From: Aminobacter ciceronei
GTDB lineage: Bacteria; Pseudomonadota; Alphaproteobacteria; Rhizobiales; Rhizobiaceae
Direction: 5' to 3'
DNA length: 64,000 bases
Assembly: GCF_014138625.1 (NCBI RefSeq)
Contig: NZ_JACJHY010000026.1
Location: 44,089-108,088 of the forward strand
This document shows positions 1 through 9,926 of this stretch, piece after piece. The notes beneath the pieces are model-generated. The model saw nothing but the letters and a program-made list of their open reading frames with translations, did not search any database and was not told the origin of the DNA. A program made the translations under genes and the position numbers. Each line of letters opens with the position of its first letter. Position 1 is the stretch's first letter.

Positions 1-1
1 C

Positions 2-265
2 GAGGAAGGACCGGGCGAAATCATCCTCGAAAACCCGCAACACCCCTACACCAGGCTGCTGCTCGAAACCGTGCCCGACCTCGAAGCGCCGAAGCGCGAC
101 CGCGCGCCCTTGGGCGGCGACATTCCGAGCCCGCTCAACCCGCCCAGCGGCTGTACCTTCCACCCGCGCTGCCCGCTGGCGATGGACGTCTGCAAGAAGG
201 AACGGCCGGAACTAAGGCACTCGGCAGCCGGCGCCAACGTCGCCTGCCACGCCATTCAAGACTGA
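2..265 (+). CDS. Oligopeptide/dipeptide ABC transporter ATP-binding protein, C-terminal part
   Basis: The gene enters from the left edge; only about 87 codons and the stop at 263-265 are present. The visible part carries the C-terminal oligopeptide/dipeptide ATPase extension (oligo_HPY type): a NPQHPYTRLLLETVPDL segment, then the Cys-rich tail FHPRCPLAMDVCKKERPEL with the F..RCP.A...C....P.L pattern of DppD/DppF/OppD/OppF proteins. The Walker and signature motifs lie outside the window. It would energise import of a peptide or similar solute at the inner membrane. The substrate cannot be told from this fragment, and the rest of its operon is presumably to the left. Confidence 0.85.
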   Translation, partial: EEGPGEIILENPQHPYTRLLLETVPDLEAPKRDRAPLGGDIPSPLNPPSGCTFHPRCPLAMDVCKKERPELRHSAAGANVACHAIQD

Positions 266-512
266 GCAGCAACGCACAACGCAAGGCCAGTTCCCGCACA
301 TTAGATCCGAAAGGTTGCCAACCTTCGGCATGCGCCGGCCGTTCATTCGGGCGGTCGGCAAAGAAGGGCTCGACCTTTCGGTTGACGAGCCTCTCGTCAC
401 ACGCCAGAAAGTGTTCACCAAAGCCGCGCTTCGCCTTCTGGTTGCTCGCCACGGCTCTGCTGGACGGCCGCATGCCGGGCACCTGTCTTGGGCCTATGGA
501 GCTTCGCACCCC

Positions 513-1509
513 ATGAAAATTCCCCGGAAGCTCGGTCATATCTGGATAGGCCCGAAGCAGCAGCCGTCGCAGTGGATGCAGAGCTGGATCGAGCGGCACC
601 CGGACTGGGAATACACGCTCTACGACAATGACTTCCTCCGTAACGGCACGTTCAGGACTCGCGCCCAGATCGACGAGTACATGAAGCGCGGCGCTTATGC
701 CGGTGCCGCAGACCTGCTGCGCTTCGAAATCCTGTACGCCCAGGGCGGCTACATGGCCGGGCGGACAGCATTTGCGTCCACCCGGTCGATGAATTGTTCG
801 ATGACGGTGGAAGCCTCTACACTGTCTACGAAAACGAATTCCTGCGCGGCCAGTTGGTTGCCCCGATCGTTGCGGCTGCGCCGGGCCATCCATTCCTGGA
901 CCTGATCCTCTCCATACTGGAAAAGCCCCCCCGGCCGAACTGGACGAGCCCTGGAGGAACGGCATCCTCGCCACCGCCGGAGGCCCCGCCTTCATCGTCG
1001 ATACGGTGAAGGCGCCCAACGACAGCATTCCGGCCGCCATCGCCATTCTCCGCAATGCCCAGCCAGCCAACAAGCGCGCAGTGATCGGCTTTATCTCCGA
1101 CTATACTGGTGGCCCGAGGAAGGGCACCGCACTTGCATACGACCTCGCCTACCAATGTTCGGACCAGTTCATCTTCGTCGGCGAAAACGGCCATCGCGCC
1201 CGCCCTACCGCAGAGGACAGGAACAGCGGCAAGTTCATCGACTTCCTCTTGCCAAAGGAGGCATCTGACTATGTCAAGGCAACCTCGCGGCCGAACGAAC
1301 TGATCCTTCTGAAGGGGTCACAGACCCAGCATCTTGAACGGATCGCGCTCAGTTGGACACACGATGTCCAGTGCTGGGAAACCAATTGCGGCAAGTACAT
1401 CGACTGTCTGCAATGCGGAATGGTCGAGGTTCCCTACCACGATCATCGCAAGGCCCGGAAAGCTCGTTCGCGGGCCATGCGGAACAAAGGCAGCCAATCC
1501 ACGGACTGA
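513..1509 (+). pseudogene. GT32-like glycosyltransferase, broken by two frameshifts
   Basis: Three consecutive reading frames encode one continuous protein of about 330 residues. Frame 3 starts at ATG 513 (MKIPRKLGHIWIG), frame 2 continues from about 760, and frame 1 from about 931 to the stop at 1507-1509. The product resembles sugar-nucleotide glycosyltransferases of the GT32/DXD group: HPDWEYTLYD, AGAADLLRFEILYAQGGY, then a GADS segment where these enzymes often have DXD. Each shift is explained by one missing base in a homopolymer: G4 to G3 near 757-760, and C8 to C7 at 925-932. Adding one G and one C restores the frame through LDEPWRNGILATAGGPAFIV. It is either a recent pseudogene or a gene with two sequencing errors. 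The 247 bases before it show no gene I can support. Confidence 0.75.
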
Positions 1510-1563
1510 GGGCATGCCCCCTCGAGCAGGAGTGACGGGCGAGGCCTGGCCCTCCGGGTGAAA

Positions 1564-3219
1564 CTAGCTTATCTCGGCCCTGGCCCGTGGTCGGGTGTCG
1601 TTGCGCTCATATGTGAAAATCGCCGGTGGCAGCGGGTCGCGGTTGCGGATGATGTCGGCGCCTTTCTCACCCATCATGACAGTCGGGCCATTGGTGTTGC
1701 AGGAGGGCACGCGCGGCATGACCGAGCTGTCGCAGACACGCAAGCCCTCCATGCCATGTACCTTGAGCTCAAGGTCGACGACAGCCATATCGTCGGTGCC
1801 CATCTTGCAGGTGCCGACAGGGTGATGGTCTGTCTTGGCGTTGGCGCAGCCATAGTCGAACAGCTGTTCCTCGGACACCTTGTCCGGTCCGGGCAGCCGC
1901 TCGGCCAGCACGAACGGCTTGAGCGCTGCCTGCTGCATGATCTCGCGTGCAACCCTGAGACCTTCGATCGACATCTTGCGGTCGTGCGGATCGGCCCAGT
2001 AATTGGGGTCGATCAGCGGAGCCGCCGCCGGGTCGCTGGACGCGAGCCGCACCGTGCCGCGCGAGCGCGGATGCAGATAGGCGGAGTTGAGCGTCACGCC
2101 GGCGTTCTTGAGCCTGGCGACGCCGGCCTCGATGCCCGAACCAAGGCCGAGATGGAACTGGATGTCCGGCGAACGCGCGTCGGGATCGGCGTACCAGAAG
2201 CCACCCGTTTCAAAGAGGCTTGACGTCACCGGCCCGGTGCGGAACAGCACATATTGCAGTCCTGCCCACAGCGTCCGATGCAGCTTGGCGACGTTGTCGT
2301 AAGTGTGATCGCCGGTACATTCGGAAATGACGAACAGGTCGAGATGGTCCTGCATGTTTTCGCCGACACCCTTGAGGTCGTGGACGACAGGCACACCGAC
2401 GCTCTTCAGGTGATCGGCCGGGCCGATGCCCGACTGCAGCAGAAGCTTGGGCGAGCCGATGGCCCCGGAGGAAACCAGCACCTCGCGCTCGGCGCGGATG
2501 ATTTCGCTGCCATTGCCGCTCGCGACCTCGACACCGACAGCCCTGCCCTTCTCGACCACGATGCGCGTTACCCGTGCGCCGAGCCGGACGGTCAGGTTGC
2601 GCCTGTCCTTGATCGGGGCGAGATAGGCCATCGAGGCCGACGAGCGCCGCTTGTTGCGCTGGGTCAATTGATAGAAGCCGACGCCGGCCTGCTGTTTGCC
2701 ATTGAAGTCGTGATTGTAGGGAATGCCGAGCTCCTGGCCGGCGCGGATATAGGCATCGCAGATCGGCAGGGCAGCCGACGGCATCGACACGCCGAGTGGC
2801 CCGCCATAGCCATGATAATCGTCGGCGAAACGCTGGTTGTCTTCCGAGCGCTTGAAATAGGGCAACACCGAGCGGTAGTCCCAGCCGGTGCAGCCGTCCT
2901 CGCTTGCCCACAGATCATAGTCTGCGGCGTTGCCGCGCGTGTAGAGCTGGGCGTTGATGCTGGAGCCGCCGCCGATCACCTTGGCCTGGGTGTAGCGCAA
3001 GACGCGGCCTTTCATGTGCTTCTGCGGCACGGTTTCCCAGCCCCAGCTGGCCACGCCCTTGGTCATCTTGGCAAAGCCCGCCGGCATGTGGAACAGCGGG
3101 TTCCAGTCGCCGCCGCCGGCCTCAAGTAACAGTACGCGCACATCGGAATCTTCGCTCAACCGGTTGGCCAGCACGCAACCGGCTGGACCCGCACCTGTGA
3201 TGATGTAGTCGTAAGTCAT
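1564..3219 (-). CDS. GMC family oxidoreductase (choline dehydrogenase-like)
   Basis: A 551-residue FAD flavoprotein of the glucose-methanol-choline family, which oxidises primary or secondary alcohols. The N-terminal FAD-binding motif GAGPAG is at residues 9-14, followed by VLLLEAGG. The second family signature [13 protein letters not shown] comes near residue 90. The catalytic-site motif [10 protein letters not shown] is at 465-474 and the C-terminal NTNGP at about 508. Length matches BetA/AlkJ-type enzymes. I chose ATG at 3219; the TTG 12 bases upstream would overlap the preceding gene. It is the last gene of the LacI-controlled operon, downstream of an SDR and a second GMC enzyme. It is not necessarily a choline dehydrogenase, because no betaine genes are nearby. 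Confidence 0.9.
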   Translation of the reverse strand: MTYDYIITGAGPAGCVLANRLSEDSDVRVLLLEAGGGDWNPLFHMPAGFAKMTKGVASWGWETVPQKHMKGRVLRYTQAKVIGGGSSINAQLYTRGNAADYDLWASEDGCTGWDYRSVLPYFKRSEDNQRFADDYHGYGGPLGVSMPSAALPICDAYIRAGQELGIPYNHDFNGKQQAGVGFYQLTQRNKRRSSASMAYLAPIKDRRNLTVRLGARVTRIVVEKGRAVGVEVASGNGSEIIRAEREVLVSSGAIGSPKLLLQSGIGPADHLKSVGVPVVHDLKGVGENMQDHLDLFVISECTGDHTYDNVAKLHRTLWAGLQYVLFRTGPVTSSLFETGGFWYADPDARSPDIQFHLGLGSGIEAGVARLKNAGVTLNSAYLHPRSRGTVRLASSDPAAAPLIDPNYWADPHDRKMSIEGLRVAREIMQQAALKPFVLAERLPGPDKVSEEQLFDYGCANAKTDHHPVGTCKMGTDDMAVVDLELKVHGMEGLRVCDSSVMPRVPSCNTNGPTVMMGEKGADIIRNRDPLPPAIFTYERNDTRPRARAEIS

Positions 3220-3227
3220 CTCTGATC

Positions 3228-4004
3228 TCAAAGTCGCGCGACCGACAGCGCACCGTCAGCCCTGATGATGGAGCCGGTGGCAAAGCCGAAGCCGCCGCTG
3301 GCGAGTGCCGCCGCGATGCGGCCGATGTCGTTCGGCTCGCCCCAGCGTTTGACCGGCACGAGGCCGTCAGCGATGAGCCGGTCGTATTTCTCCGAGACTT
3401 TCGCCGTCATTTCGGAGCGGATGATTCCGGGCCGGATTTCGAACACGTCGATGCCGGTGCCGGCGAGCCGCAGCGTCAGCCCTTGGGTGAATGCGGCAAG
3501 CCCGGCCTTCGACATGCAGTAGTCGAGCCTGTCGGGCGACGTCATCTCGGCCGAGATCGAGGTGATGTTGATCACCGAGCGCGGATGCAATGTCGGTGGT
3601 GCGATGAGCATGGCCCGCAGCACCGCCTGGGTGAAGAACACCGTGCCGCGCAGATTGACCGCCATGATGGCGTTGAAATTCTCGGGCGTCATCTCGAGGA
3701 AATCGCCGCGCACCCCGGACGCGACACCGGCATTGTTGACCAGGCAGTCGATCTGCCCGAAATGCCCGACGATCCTGTCGACCGTGCCGGCATGGCCGTC
3801 GAGGTCGGCAAGGTCGGAGGCGAGGAACAGCACGCGCGCACCGTGTTTCTCCAGCCCCGATACCGCCTCTGCCGAGGCAACGTCTTCCTCGCGATCGGTG
3901 ATGGCGAGGTCGAAGCCCGCCCTGGCAAGCGCTTCGGCAACGGCAAGGCCGATGCCGCGCCGCGCGCCGGTCACCAGTGCCACCGGTTTTGCCGCCACTT
4001 TCAT
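3228..4004 (-). CDS. SDR family NAD(P)-dependent oxidoreductase
   Basis: A 258-residue classical short-chain dehydrogenase/reductase. Visible motifs are the TGARRGIG cofactor-binding loop (residues 12-19), NNAG (90-93), serines at about 149-151, and the catalytic Y162 and K166 in DYCMSKAGLA. The annotation closest by eye is 3-ketoacyl-ACP reductase-like, but the SDR fold is not specific for substrate. The gene overlaps the 3' end of the upstream GMC gene by four bases (ATGA), so translation is probably coupled. It likely reduces or oxidises a keto/hydroxy intermediate made by the flanking GMC dehydrogenases. Confidence 0.88.
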   Translation of the reverse strand: MKVAAKPVALVTGARRGIGLAVAEALARAGFDLAITDREEDVASAEAVSGLEKHGARVLFLASDLADLDGHAGTVDRIVGHFGQIDCLVNNAGVASGVRGDFLEMTPENFNAIMAVNLRGTVFFTQAVLRAMLIAPPTLHPRSVINITSISAEMTSPDRLDYCMSKAGLAAFTQGLTLRLAGTGIDVFEIRPGIIRSEMTAKVSEKYDRLIADGLVPVKRWGEPNDIGRIAAALASGGFGFATGSIIRADGALSVARL

Positions 4005-5506
4005 GCCGCCAGATCCTTTTCAGCGATGTGGTCGGCAACCCGCAGCGCCTGCGCCGCGATCGTCAGCGCCGGATTGACCGCCGCCGATGTCGGCAGGAAG
4101 CTCGCATCGACCACGAACAGGTTCGGATGGTCGAAGGCGCGGCAGAAGACGTCGAGCGGGGCGTCCTTGGGGTCGCTGCCTATCCTTACCGTGCCGCACT
4201 GGTGCGACGGCGTGCGCTTGTCGAAGGCGCGTGAGACGACGACCGGGAAACCTGCGCTGCGCAGCACCTGCTTGAGCTTGGCTACCAGCCGCTCATGCGC
4301 CTGCCAGTTGCTGCGCACCCATTTCAGCACGATGCGGTCGCCATCGACCATGACCCGGCTTTCCGGCGACGGCAGGTCCTCGCTCATGGCGTAGAAGTCG
4401 ATCGAATGCGCCGTCGTCAGATTCAACAGCCACTCCGGCACGGCGGGCATCGCGCCCTTCAGGATGGTGCCCGAGATGCGCCCGAGCAGCTGGACGTTGC
4501 CCAGTGGCGGCCCGCCCTCGCCGTCGGAGAGATAGAAATCGTTGAAGCCGAAGGTCTTCTGGTAAACCGAGTCATTGCGGAACCAGGGGCTCATGGCGAT
4601 GACAGCCGTCGAATTGTGGTTCATGAAGTTGCGGCCGACCTGATCGGAGCGGTTGGCGAGGCCGCTGGGGTTGCTGTCGTTGGCCGAGCGCAGCAGAAGC
4701 ACCGCCGATTGCACAGCCCCTGCCGACAGGATCGCCAGCTTCGGTCGCAGCACTGTTGCCTCGCCATTGCGCAGGTAATGAACCGCAACGATCCGCCCGT
4801 CGGCGGCCGCCTCCAGATGCGTCACACGCGAGCCGGTCTGCAGCTTGACGTTCTCATGCTTCAGCGCCGCGGCCAGCGCCGTCGTCTCGGCATCCATCTT
4901 GCCGTCGAAGCTGTTGGGGTGGGCGTCCCACGGCGTCTTGCCCTTGGCCAGCCAGCGCTCGATATCGACACCGAGCGGCAGCGAAAAGGGATGCATGCCG
5001 TTGGCCTTGAGGCGTGCCCGCACCTTCGAGATCGCGGGCTCGTCGGCAACGGGCTTCAAGCCATAGGGCTGCGAATGCACGGGCTCTGTCGGGTCTTCGC
5101 CGAGCGTACCGCGCACCTGATAAAGCTCTTCGGCCCTGCCGTACCACGGCTCCAGGTCTTCATAGGCAATCGGCCATGCCGGCGACACACCGTCGAGATG
5201 CTGCATCTCGTCAAAGTCCTCGCGGCGGTAGCGTGTCAGCACGGCGCCGTAGAACTTCGAATTGCCGCCGACATTGTAATAGTTGCCTGGATTGAAGCCG
5301 GTACCGTCGGCCTCATACCAGGTCTCGTCAGGGCGGAAATGCCCGCGCTGGAAGATGGCGCGCTGGTCGCGGTTCTCCGGCCGGTCGGCGATATGGCCAC
5401 CAGCCTCGAGCACGAGAATCTCCGCGCCGGTCGCGGCGAGCCCTGCAGCAACAGTGGCGCCGCCGACACCCGAGCCGATGATGACGATGTCAGGCTGTCC
5501 GGACAT
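4001..5506 (-). CDS. GMC family oxidoreductase (sugar/polyol dehydrogenase-like)
   Basis: A 501-residue FAD-dependent GMC oxidoreductase from a different branch than the enzyme at 1564-3219. GSGVGG is at residues 11-16 and LVLEAGG soon after. GGNSKFYGAVLTRYRREDF lies in the FAD-loop position, and a C-terminal PSHQCGTVRIG supplies the expected active-site His. NPALTIAAQALRVADHI closes the FAD domain. The GGNSKFYG form is more typical of gluconate, pyranose or glucoside dehydrogenase-type GMC proteins than of choline dehydrogenase. The start was set at ATG 5506, next to the stop of the upstream ATPase gene (5508). Location after a sugar-type importer supports oxidation of the imported carbohydrate-like compound. 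There is no signal peptide, so it is cytoplasmic or membrane-peripheral. Confidence 0.88.
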   Translation of the reverse strand: MSGQPDIVIIGSGVGGATVAAGLAATGAEILVLEAGGHIADRPENRDQRAIFQRGHFRPDETWYEADGTGFNPGNYYNVGGNSKFYGAVLTRYRREDFDEMQHLDGVSPAWPIAYEDLEPWYGRAEELYQVRGTLGEDPTEPVHSQPYGLKPVADEPAISKVRARLKANGMHPFSLPLGVDIERWLAKGKTPWDAHPNSFDGKMDAETTALAAALKHENVKLQTGSRVTHLEAAADGRIVAVHYLRNGEATVLRPKLAILSAGAVQSAVLLLRSANDSNPSGLANRSDQVGRNFMNHNSTAVIAMSPWFRNDSVYQKTFGFNDFYLSDGEGGPPLGNVQLLGRISGTILKGAMPAVPEWLLNLTTAHSIDFYAMSEDLPSPESRVMVDGDRIVLKWVRSNWQAHERLVAKLKQVLRSAGFPVVVSRAFDKRTPSHQCGTVRIGSDPKDAPLDVFCRAFDHPNLFVVDASFLPTSAAVNPALTIAAQALRVADHIAEKDLAA

Positions 5507-5507
5507 G

Positions 5508-6623
<1,116 letters not shown>

Positions 6624-6627
6624 GGGC

Positions 6628-7509
6628 TTACCCCTTGACCGCGCCGGCCATCAGGCCGCGCACGAAATAGCGTCCGGAGACGATGTAGACGATGAGGGTG
6701 GGCAGGGCGGCGAGGATCGCGCCGGCGAAATGCACGTTGTATTCCTTCACGCCGGTGGACGAGTTGACGAGGTTGTTGAGCGCTACCGTCAGCGGGATCG
6801 AGTTGAAGCCCGAAAACGACGAGCCGAACAGGAAGTCGTTCCAGATGTTGGTGAACTGCCAGATGACGGTGACGACGATGATCGGACCCGACGACGGCAA
6901 AAGGATGCGCCGAAAGATCTGGAAGAAGCTCGCGCCGTCGATCTGTGCTGCCCGCACCAGTTCGGTCGGGAACGCCTCGTAATAGTTGCGGAAGAACAGC
7001 GTGGTGAAGCCGAGGCCGTAAATGGCGTGGATCAGCACAAGGCCGGTGATGGTGCCGGCAAGGCCGGTCAGGCCGAGGATGCGCGCCGACGGGATCAGCA
7101 CGATCTGGAACGGAATGAAGCAGGCAAGCAGCATCAGGCCGAAGACGATGTTATCGCCCTTGAAGCGCCATTTGGTCAGCACATAGCCGTTGAGCGCTCC
7201 GAGGATGGTCGACAGCGCCACCGCCGGAACCACCATCATCACCGAGTTCAGGAAATAGGGTTTCAGCCCCGTCGGCGAGACGCCGATCTGCGCAGTCGAC
7301 CAGGCGGACAGCCAGGGCGCTATCGTCCATTGCTGCGGCAGCGCCAGCATGTTGCCCTGGCGGATCTCGTCCAGCGGCTTCAGCGAATTGACGACCATCA
7401 CATAGAGCGGCAGCAGGTAGTAGACCGCAAACAGGATGAGAACGGCATAGATCAGCGCACGGGCGAAGATGCCGTTACGGGTTGCGACGTCCTGGGAGGC
7501 GGCACTCAT
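6628..7509 (-). CDS. Carbohydrate ABC transporter permease, MalG type
   Basis: A 293-residue inner-membrane permease of the binding-protein-dependent transport family with about six membrane segments. The EAA loop is visible as FPTELVRAAQIDGASFFQIFRRILLPSSGP, which contacts the ATPase. The C-terminal region YFVRGLMAGAVKG is the usual end of MalG-type CUT1 permeases. The start codon overlaps the end of the MalF-type permease gene by four bases. It forms the translocation pore together with that protein. Confidence 0.92.
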   Translation of the reverse strand: MSAASQDVATRNGIFARALIYAVLILFAVYYLLPLYVMVVNSLKPLDEIRQGNMLALPQQWTIAPWLSAWSTAQIGVSPTGLKPYFLNSVMMVVPAVALSTILGALNGYVLTKWRFKGDNIVFGLMLLACFIPFQIVLIPSARILGLTGLAGTITGLVLIHAIYGLGFTTLFFRNYYEAFPTELVRAAQIDGASFFQIFRRILLPSSGPIIVVTVIWQFTNIWNDFLFGSSFSGFNSIPLTVALNNLVNSSTGVKEYNVHFAGAILAALPTLIVYIVSGRYFVRGLMAGAVKG

Positions 7510-8423
7510 TTCTTCTTCCCCCCGAGTTCGGAGTAGAGGTAGGGCACGATGATGGCGAAGATCATCATCATCATGATGATCGCGGACGCAGCACCCATGC
7601 CCATTTCATTGCGGCCAAAGGTGAACTTCTGCATGAACAGCGCCGGCGTCCAGGTCGCAGTCCCCGGTCCGCCGTCGGTCATCGCCACCACAAGGTCGTA
7701 AGACTTGATGGCGAGGTGGGCGAGCACCACGAAGGCCGACAGGAACACCGGCCGCATCAGTGGAATGATGATCCGGCGATAGATGGTGAGCGTCGAGGCG
7801 CCGTCGATCTGGGCGGCCTTGATGATTTCGTTGTCGACGCCGCGCAGGCCGGCGAGGAACATCGCCATGACGAAGCCCGACGATTGCCACACCGCAGCGA
7901 TGACGATGGTGTAGATCGCCATCTGGCCTTCCTTGATCCAGCGGAACGAGAAGCTTTCCCAACCCCATGACTGCATCACGTGCTCGAGGCCGATGCCGGG
8001 GTCGAGAAACCACTTCCAGGCGACGCCGGTGACGATGAATGACAGCGCCATCGGGTAGAGATAGATCGGGCGCAGCACGCCCTCGCCGCGGATTTTCTGG
8101 TCGAGGAAGATCGCCAGCGCCAGCCCGATGAAACTGCAGATGACGATATACAGCACCGAGAAGATCGCAAGGTTCTTCAGCGCCGTGATCCAGTTGGGAT
8201 GGTTGAACAGCCTGACATAGTTGTTCAGGCCGACCCAGGTCGAGAAATCGGGCAAAAGCTTCGAGCCCGAGAACGACAGGAAGGCCGTGAAGACGATGAA
8301 GCCGTAGACGAAGATCAGGATCAACGCGAAGCTCGGCGCCAGCACGATCTTCGGCAGCAGGTCCTGCAACGTCGCGCGCGGGTTCGTCACCGCGCGGGGT
8401 GCGGTCGTGGTGAGATCGGCCAT
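7506..8423 (-). CDS. Sugar ABC transporter permease, MalF type
   Basis: A 305-residue permease with six predicted membrane segments and the EAA loop NEIIKAAQIDGASTLTIYRRIIIPLMRP. It is the MalF/UgpA partner of the permease downstream, with which it overlaps by ATGA. The gap of 164 bases between this gene and the upstream binding-protein gene holds two hairpins (8456-8479 and 8543-8565). Such spacing commonly lets the binding protein be made in excess over the membrane parts. Confidence 0.92.
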   Translation of the reverse strand: MADLTTTAPRAVTNPRATLQDLLPKIVLAPSFALILIFVYGFIVFTAFLSFSGSKLLPDFSTWVGLNNYVRLFNHPNWITALKNLAIFSVLYIVICSFIGLALAIFLDQKIRGEGVLRPIYLYPMALSFIVTGVAWKWFLDPGIGLEHVMQSWGWESFSFRWIKEGQMAIYTIVIAAVWQSSGFVMAMFLAGLRGVDNEIIKAAQIDGASTLTIYRRIIIPLMRPVFLSAFVVLAHLAIKSYDLVVAMTDGGPGTATWTPALFMQKFTFGRNEMGMGAASAIIMMMMIFAIIVPYLYSELGGKKK

Positions 8424-8455
8424 GGGGTCCAGCCTCTGGGTTGTCAGGTCAGGAT

Positions 8456-8479
8456 GTGCCCCGACCGAAGCCGGGGCAC
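8456..8479. repeat. Hairpin in the binding protein-permease gap
   Basis: An 8-base perfect stem, GTGCCCCG at 8456-8463 pairing with CGGGGCAC at 8472-8479, with an 8-base loop. It lies directly upstream of the MalF-type permease gene when read on the minus strand. There is no U-tract, so an mRNA stability or processing element is more likely than a terminator. Confidence 0.5.
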
Positions 8480-8507
8480 GAAGTTCGGTGAAGGGCCTGC
8501 CGTGGCC

Positions 8508-8587
8508 CCGCTGCTACGCAGCTCCCAGGCGTTCGCCGCCTGCCATCGTGCCACCGGCACGATGGATTTGCTGCGCATACCGGCGTC
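8508..8587. repeat. REP-like palindromic element, copy 1
   Basis: An 80-base element that ends exactly at the stop codon of the binding-protein gene. Its core is a 10-base perfect stem with an ACC loop: CCATCGTGCC at 8543-8552 and GGCACGATGG at 8556-8565. A flank reading roughly CCCAGGCGTTCGCCGCCTG precedes the stem, and ATTTGCTGCGC follows. The same arrangement recurs at 17980-18061, also abutting a stop codon on the minus strand. The two copies share the stem architecture, loop and flanks but differ at paired stem positions, as expected for a structured repeat family. Confidence 0.7.
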
Positions 8588-9841
8588 TCACCCCTTGGCG
8601 GCGGCAACCGCTTCGGCCAGCGCCTGGGCGGCGGCCTTGGAGTCGAGTTCGCCGTTGAAGTGACGGGTAACGACGTCGTAGAGCGCGTTCTTCACCGCGG
8701 CCGGTGCGGCATAACCATGTGCCATCGAGCCGAACAGCTTGCCACCGGAGCTGGCTTCGGCCAGGTCCTTGATGCCCTTCTTACCGCAATCGTCAAAGGC
8801 GGTGTCAGGCACGTCGGTGCGTGCCGGCACCGAGCCCTTGACCACGTTGAACGACGACTGGAAGGCCGGATCCTCGATGTCGGCAGCCATCTGCAGCTGC
8901 GCCTTCTTCTTGTCGTCGCCAACCTTGAACATCATGAACATGTCAGAGTTGAAGGTGACGGCGCCCTGCGTCCCGGGGAAGCGGATGCAGACGAAGTCGG
9001 TGCCCGGCTTCTGGCCGGCCTTGAGGAACTCACCCTTGGCCCAGTCACCCATCATCTGCATGCCGGCCTTGCCCTCGATGACCATGGCCGAGGCAAGATT
9101 CCAGTCGCGGCCAGAGAAGTCCTTGTCGACATAGGTCTTGAGCTTGGCCATGCGGTCGAAGGCTTCGACCATCTTGTCGCCGCCAAGTGCGGCCGGATCG
9201 AGATCGATCATCGACGACTTGTAGAAGTCGGTGCCGAGCGACAGCACGACGGCGTCGAAGATGGTCGCATCCTGCCAGGCCTGGCCGCCATGGCCGAGCG
9301 GGGTGATGCCGTTGGCCTGCATCTTGTCGAGCACCGCGACCAGCTCGTCCCAGGTCTCGGGCGCCTTGCCGCCGGCAGCGTCGAGCGCCTTTTTGGAGAT
9401 CCAGACCCAGTTGGTCGAGTGCACGTTGACAGGTGCTGCAATCCACTTGCCGTCATGCTTGGCGAAGTTCTGCAGTGCGGCCGGAACGACCTTGTCCCAG
9501 CCTTCCTTGTCGGCCACTTCGCCGAGATCGCCGACGACGCCCTGGTTGGCCCAGTCGGTGATGTCGAAGCCAAGCGCCTGCACGGCGGTGGGCGGATCGC
9601 CTGCGGTGACACGGGCGCGCAGCGCGGTCATCGCCGCTTCGCCGCCGCCGCCGGCAACCGGCATGTCTTTCCAGGTCACGCCCTGGCCTTCCAGGTTCTT
9701 CTTCAGCACGTCGAGTGCTGCTGCCTCACCGCCTGACGTCCACCAGTGCAGAACTTCGACGCTTTCCTCGGCCTGTGCCATCGGCATAGGCGCGGCAAAC
9801 AGTGCCGCCACGGCTGCCGTACTCATCAAAAACTTACGCAT
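8588..9841 (-). CDS. Sugar ABC transporter substrate-binding protein
   Basis: A 417-residue periplasmic solute-binding protein of the carbohydrate family 1 type (SBP_bac_1). The N-terminal signal peptide covers about residues 1-24 ([13 protein letters not shown], then [19 protein letters not shown]). Binding-protein landmarks include [27 protein letters not shown] and [12 protein letters not shown]. It should deliver the substrate to the permease pair 6628-8423. The start ATG at 9841 has GGGAGGAAC just upstream. It sits mid-operon, after the aldehyde dehydrogenase. The substrate is unknown; the nearby GMC, SDR and Gfo/Idh enzymes suggest a sugar, polyol or glycoside. Confidence 0.92.
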   Translation of the reverse strand: MRKFLMSTAAVAALFAAPMPMAQAEESVEVLHWWTSGGEAAALDVLKKNLEGQGVTWKDMPVAGGGGEAAMTALRARVTAGDPPTAVQALGFDITDWANQGVVGDLGEVADKEGWDKVVPAALQNFAKHDGKWIAAPVNVHSTNWVWISKKALDAAGGKAPETWDELVAVLDKMQANGITPLGHGGQAWQDATIFDAVVLSLGTDFYKSSMIDLDPAALGGDKMVEAFDRMAKLKTYVDKDFSGRDWNLASAMVIEGKAGMQMMGDWAKGEFLKAGQKPGTDFVCIRFPGTQGAVTFNSDMFMMFKVGDDKKKAQLQMAADIEDPAFQSSFNVVKGSVPARTDVPDTAFDDCGKKGIKDLAEASSGGKLFGSMAHGYAAPAAVKNALYDVVTRHFNGELDSKAAAQALAEAVAAAKG

Positions 9842-9926
9842 TCCAGTTCCTCCCGGGTTGCAAGTTCCTCACGCGTCATTGCGTGTCATAAAATCCCTTC
9901 GGCCCCGCCTCTGGGAATTCCTCCGT

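Noticed and set aside
135..1073. 312-residue minus-strand open frame opposite the broken glycosyltransferase
   Set aside because: It resembles no family, is rich in Arg/Pro/Gly as expected for antisense of high-GC coding DNA, and the plus strand gives a recognisable protein.
1564..3219. Calling the first GMC gene betA (choline dehydrogenase)
   Set aside because: The family match is good, but there is no betB, betI or choline transporter beside it. The operon context points to another alcohol.
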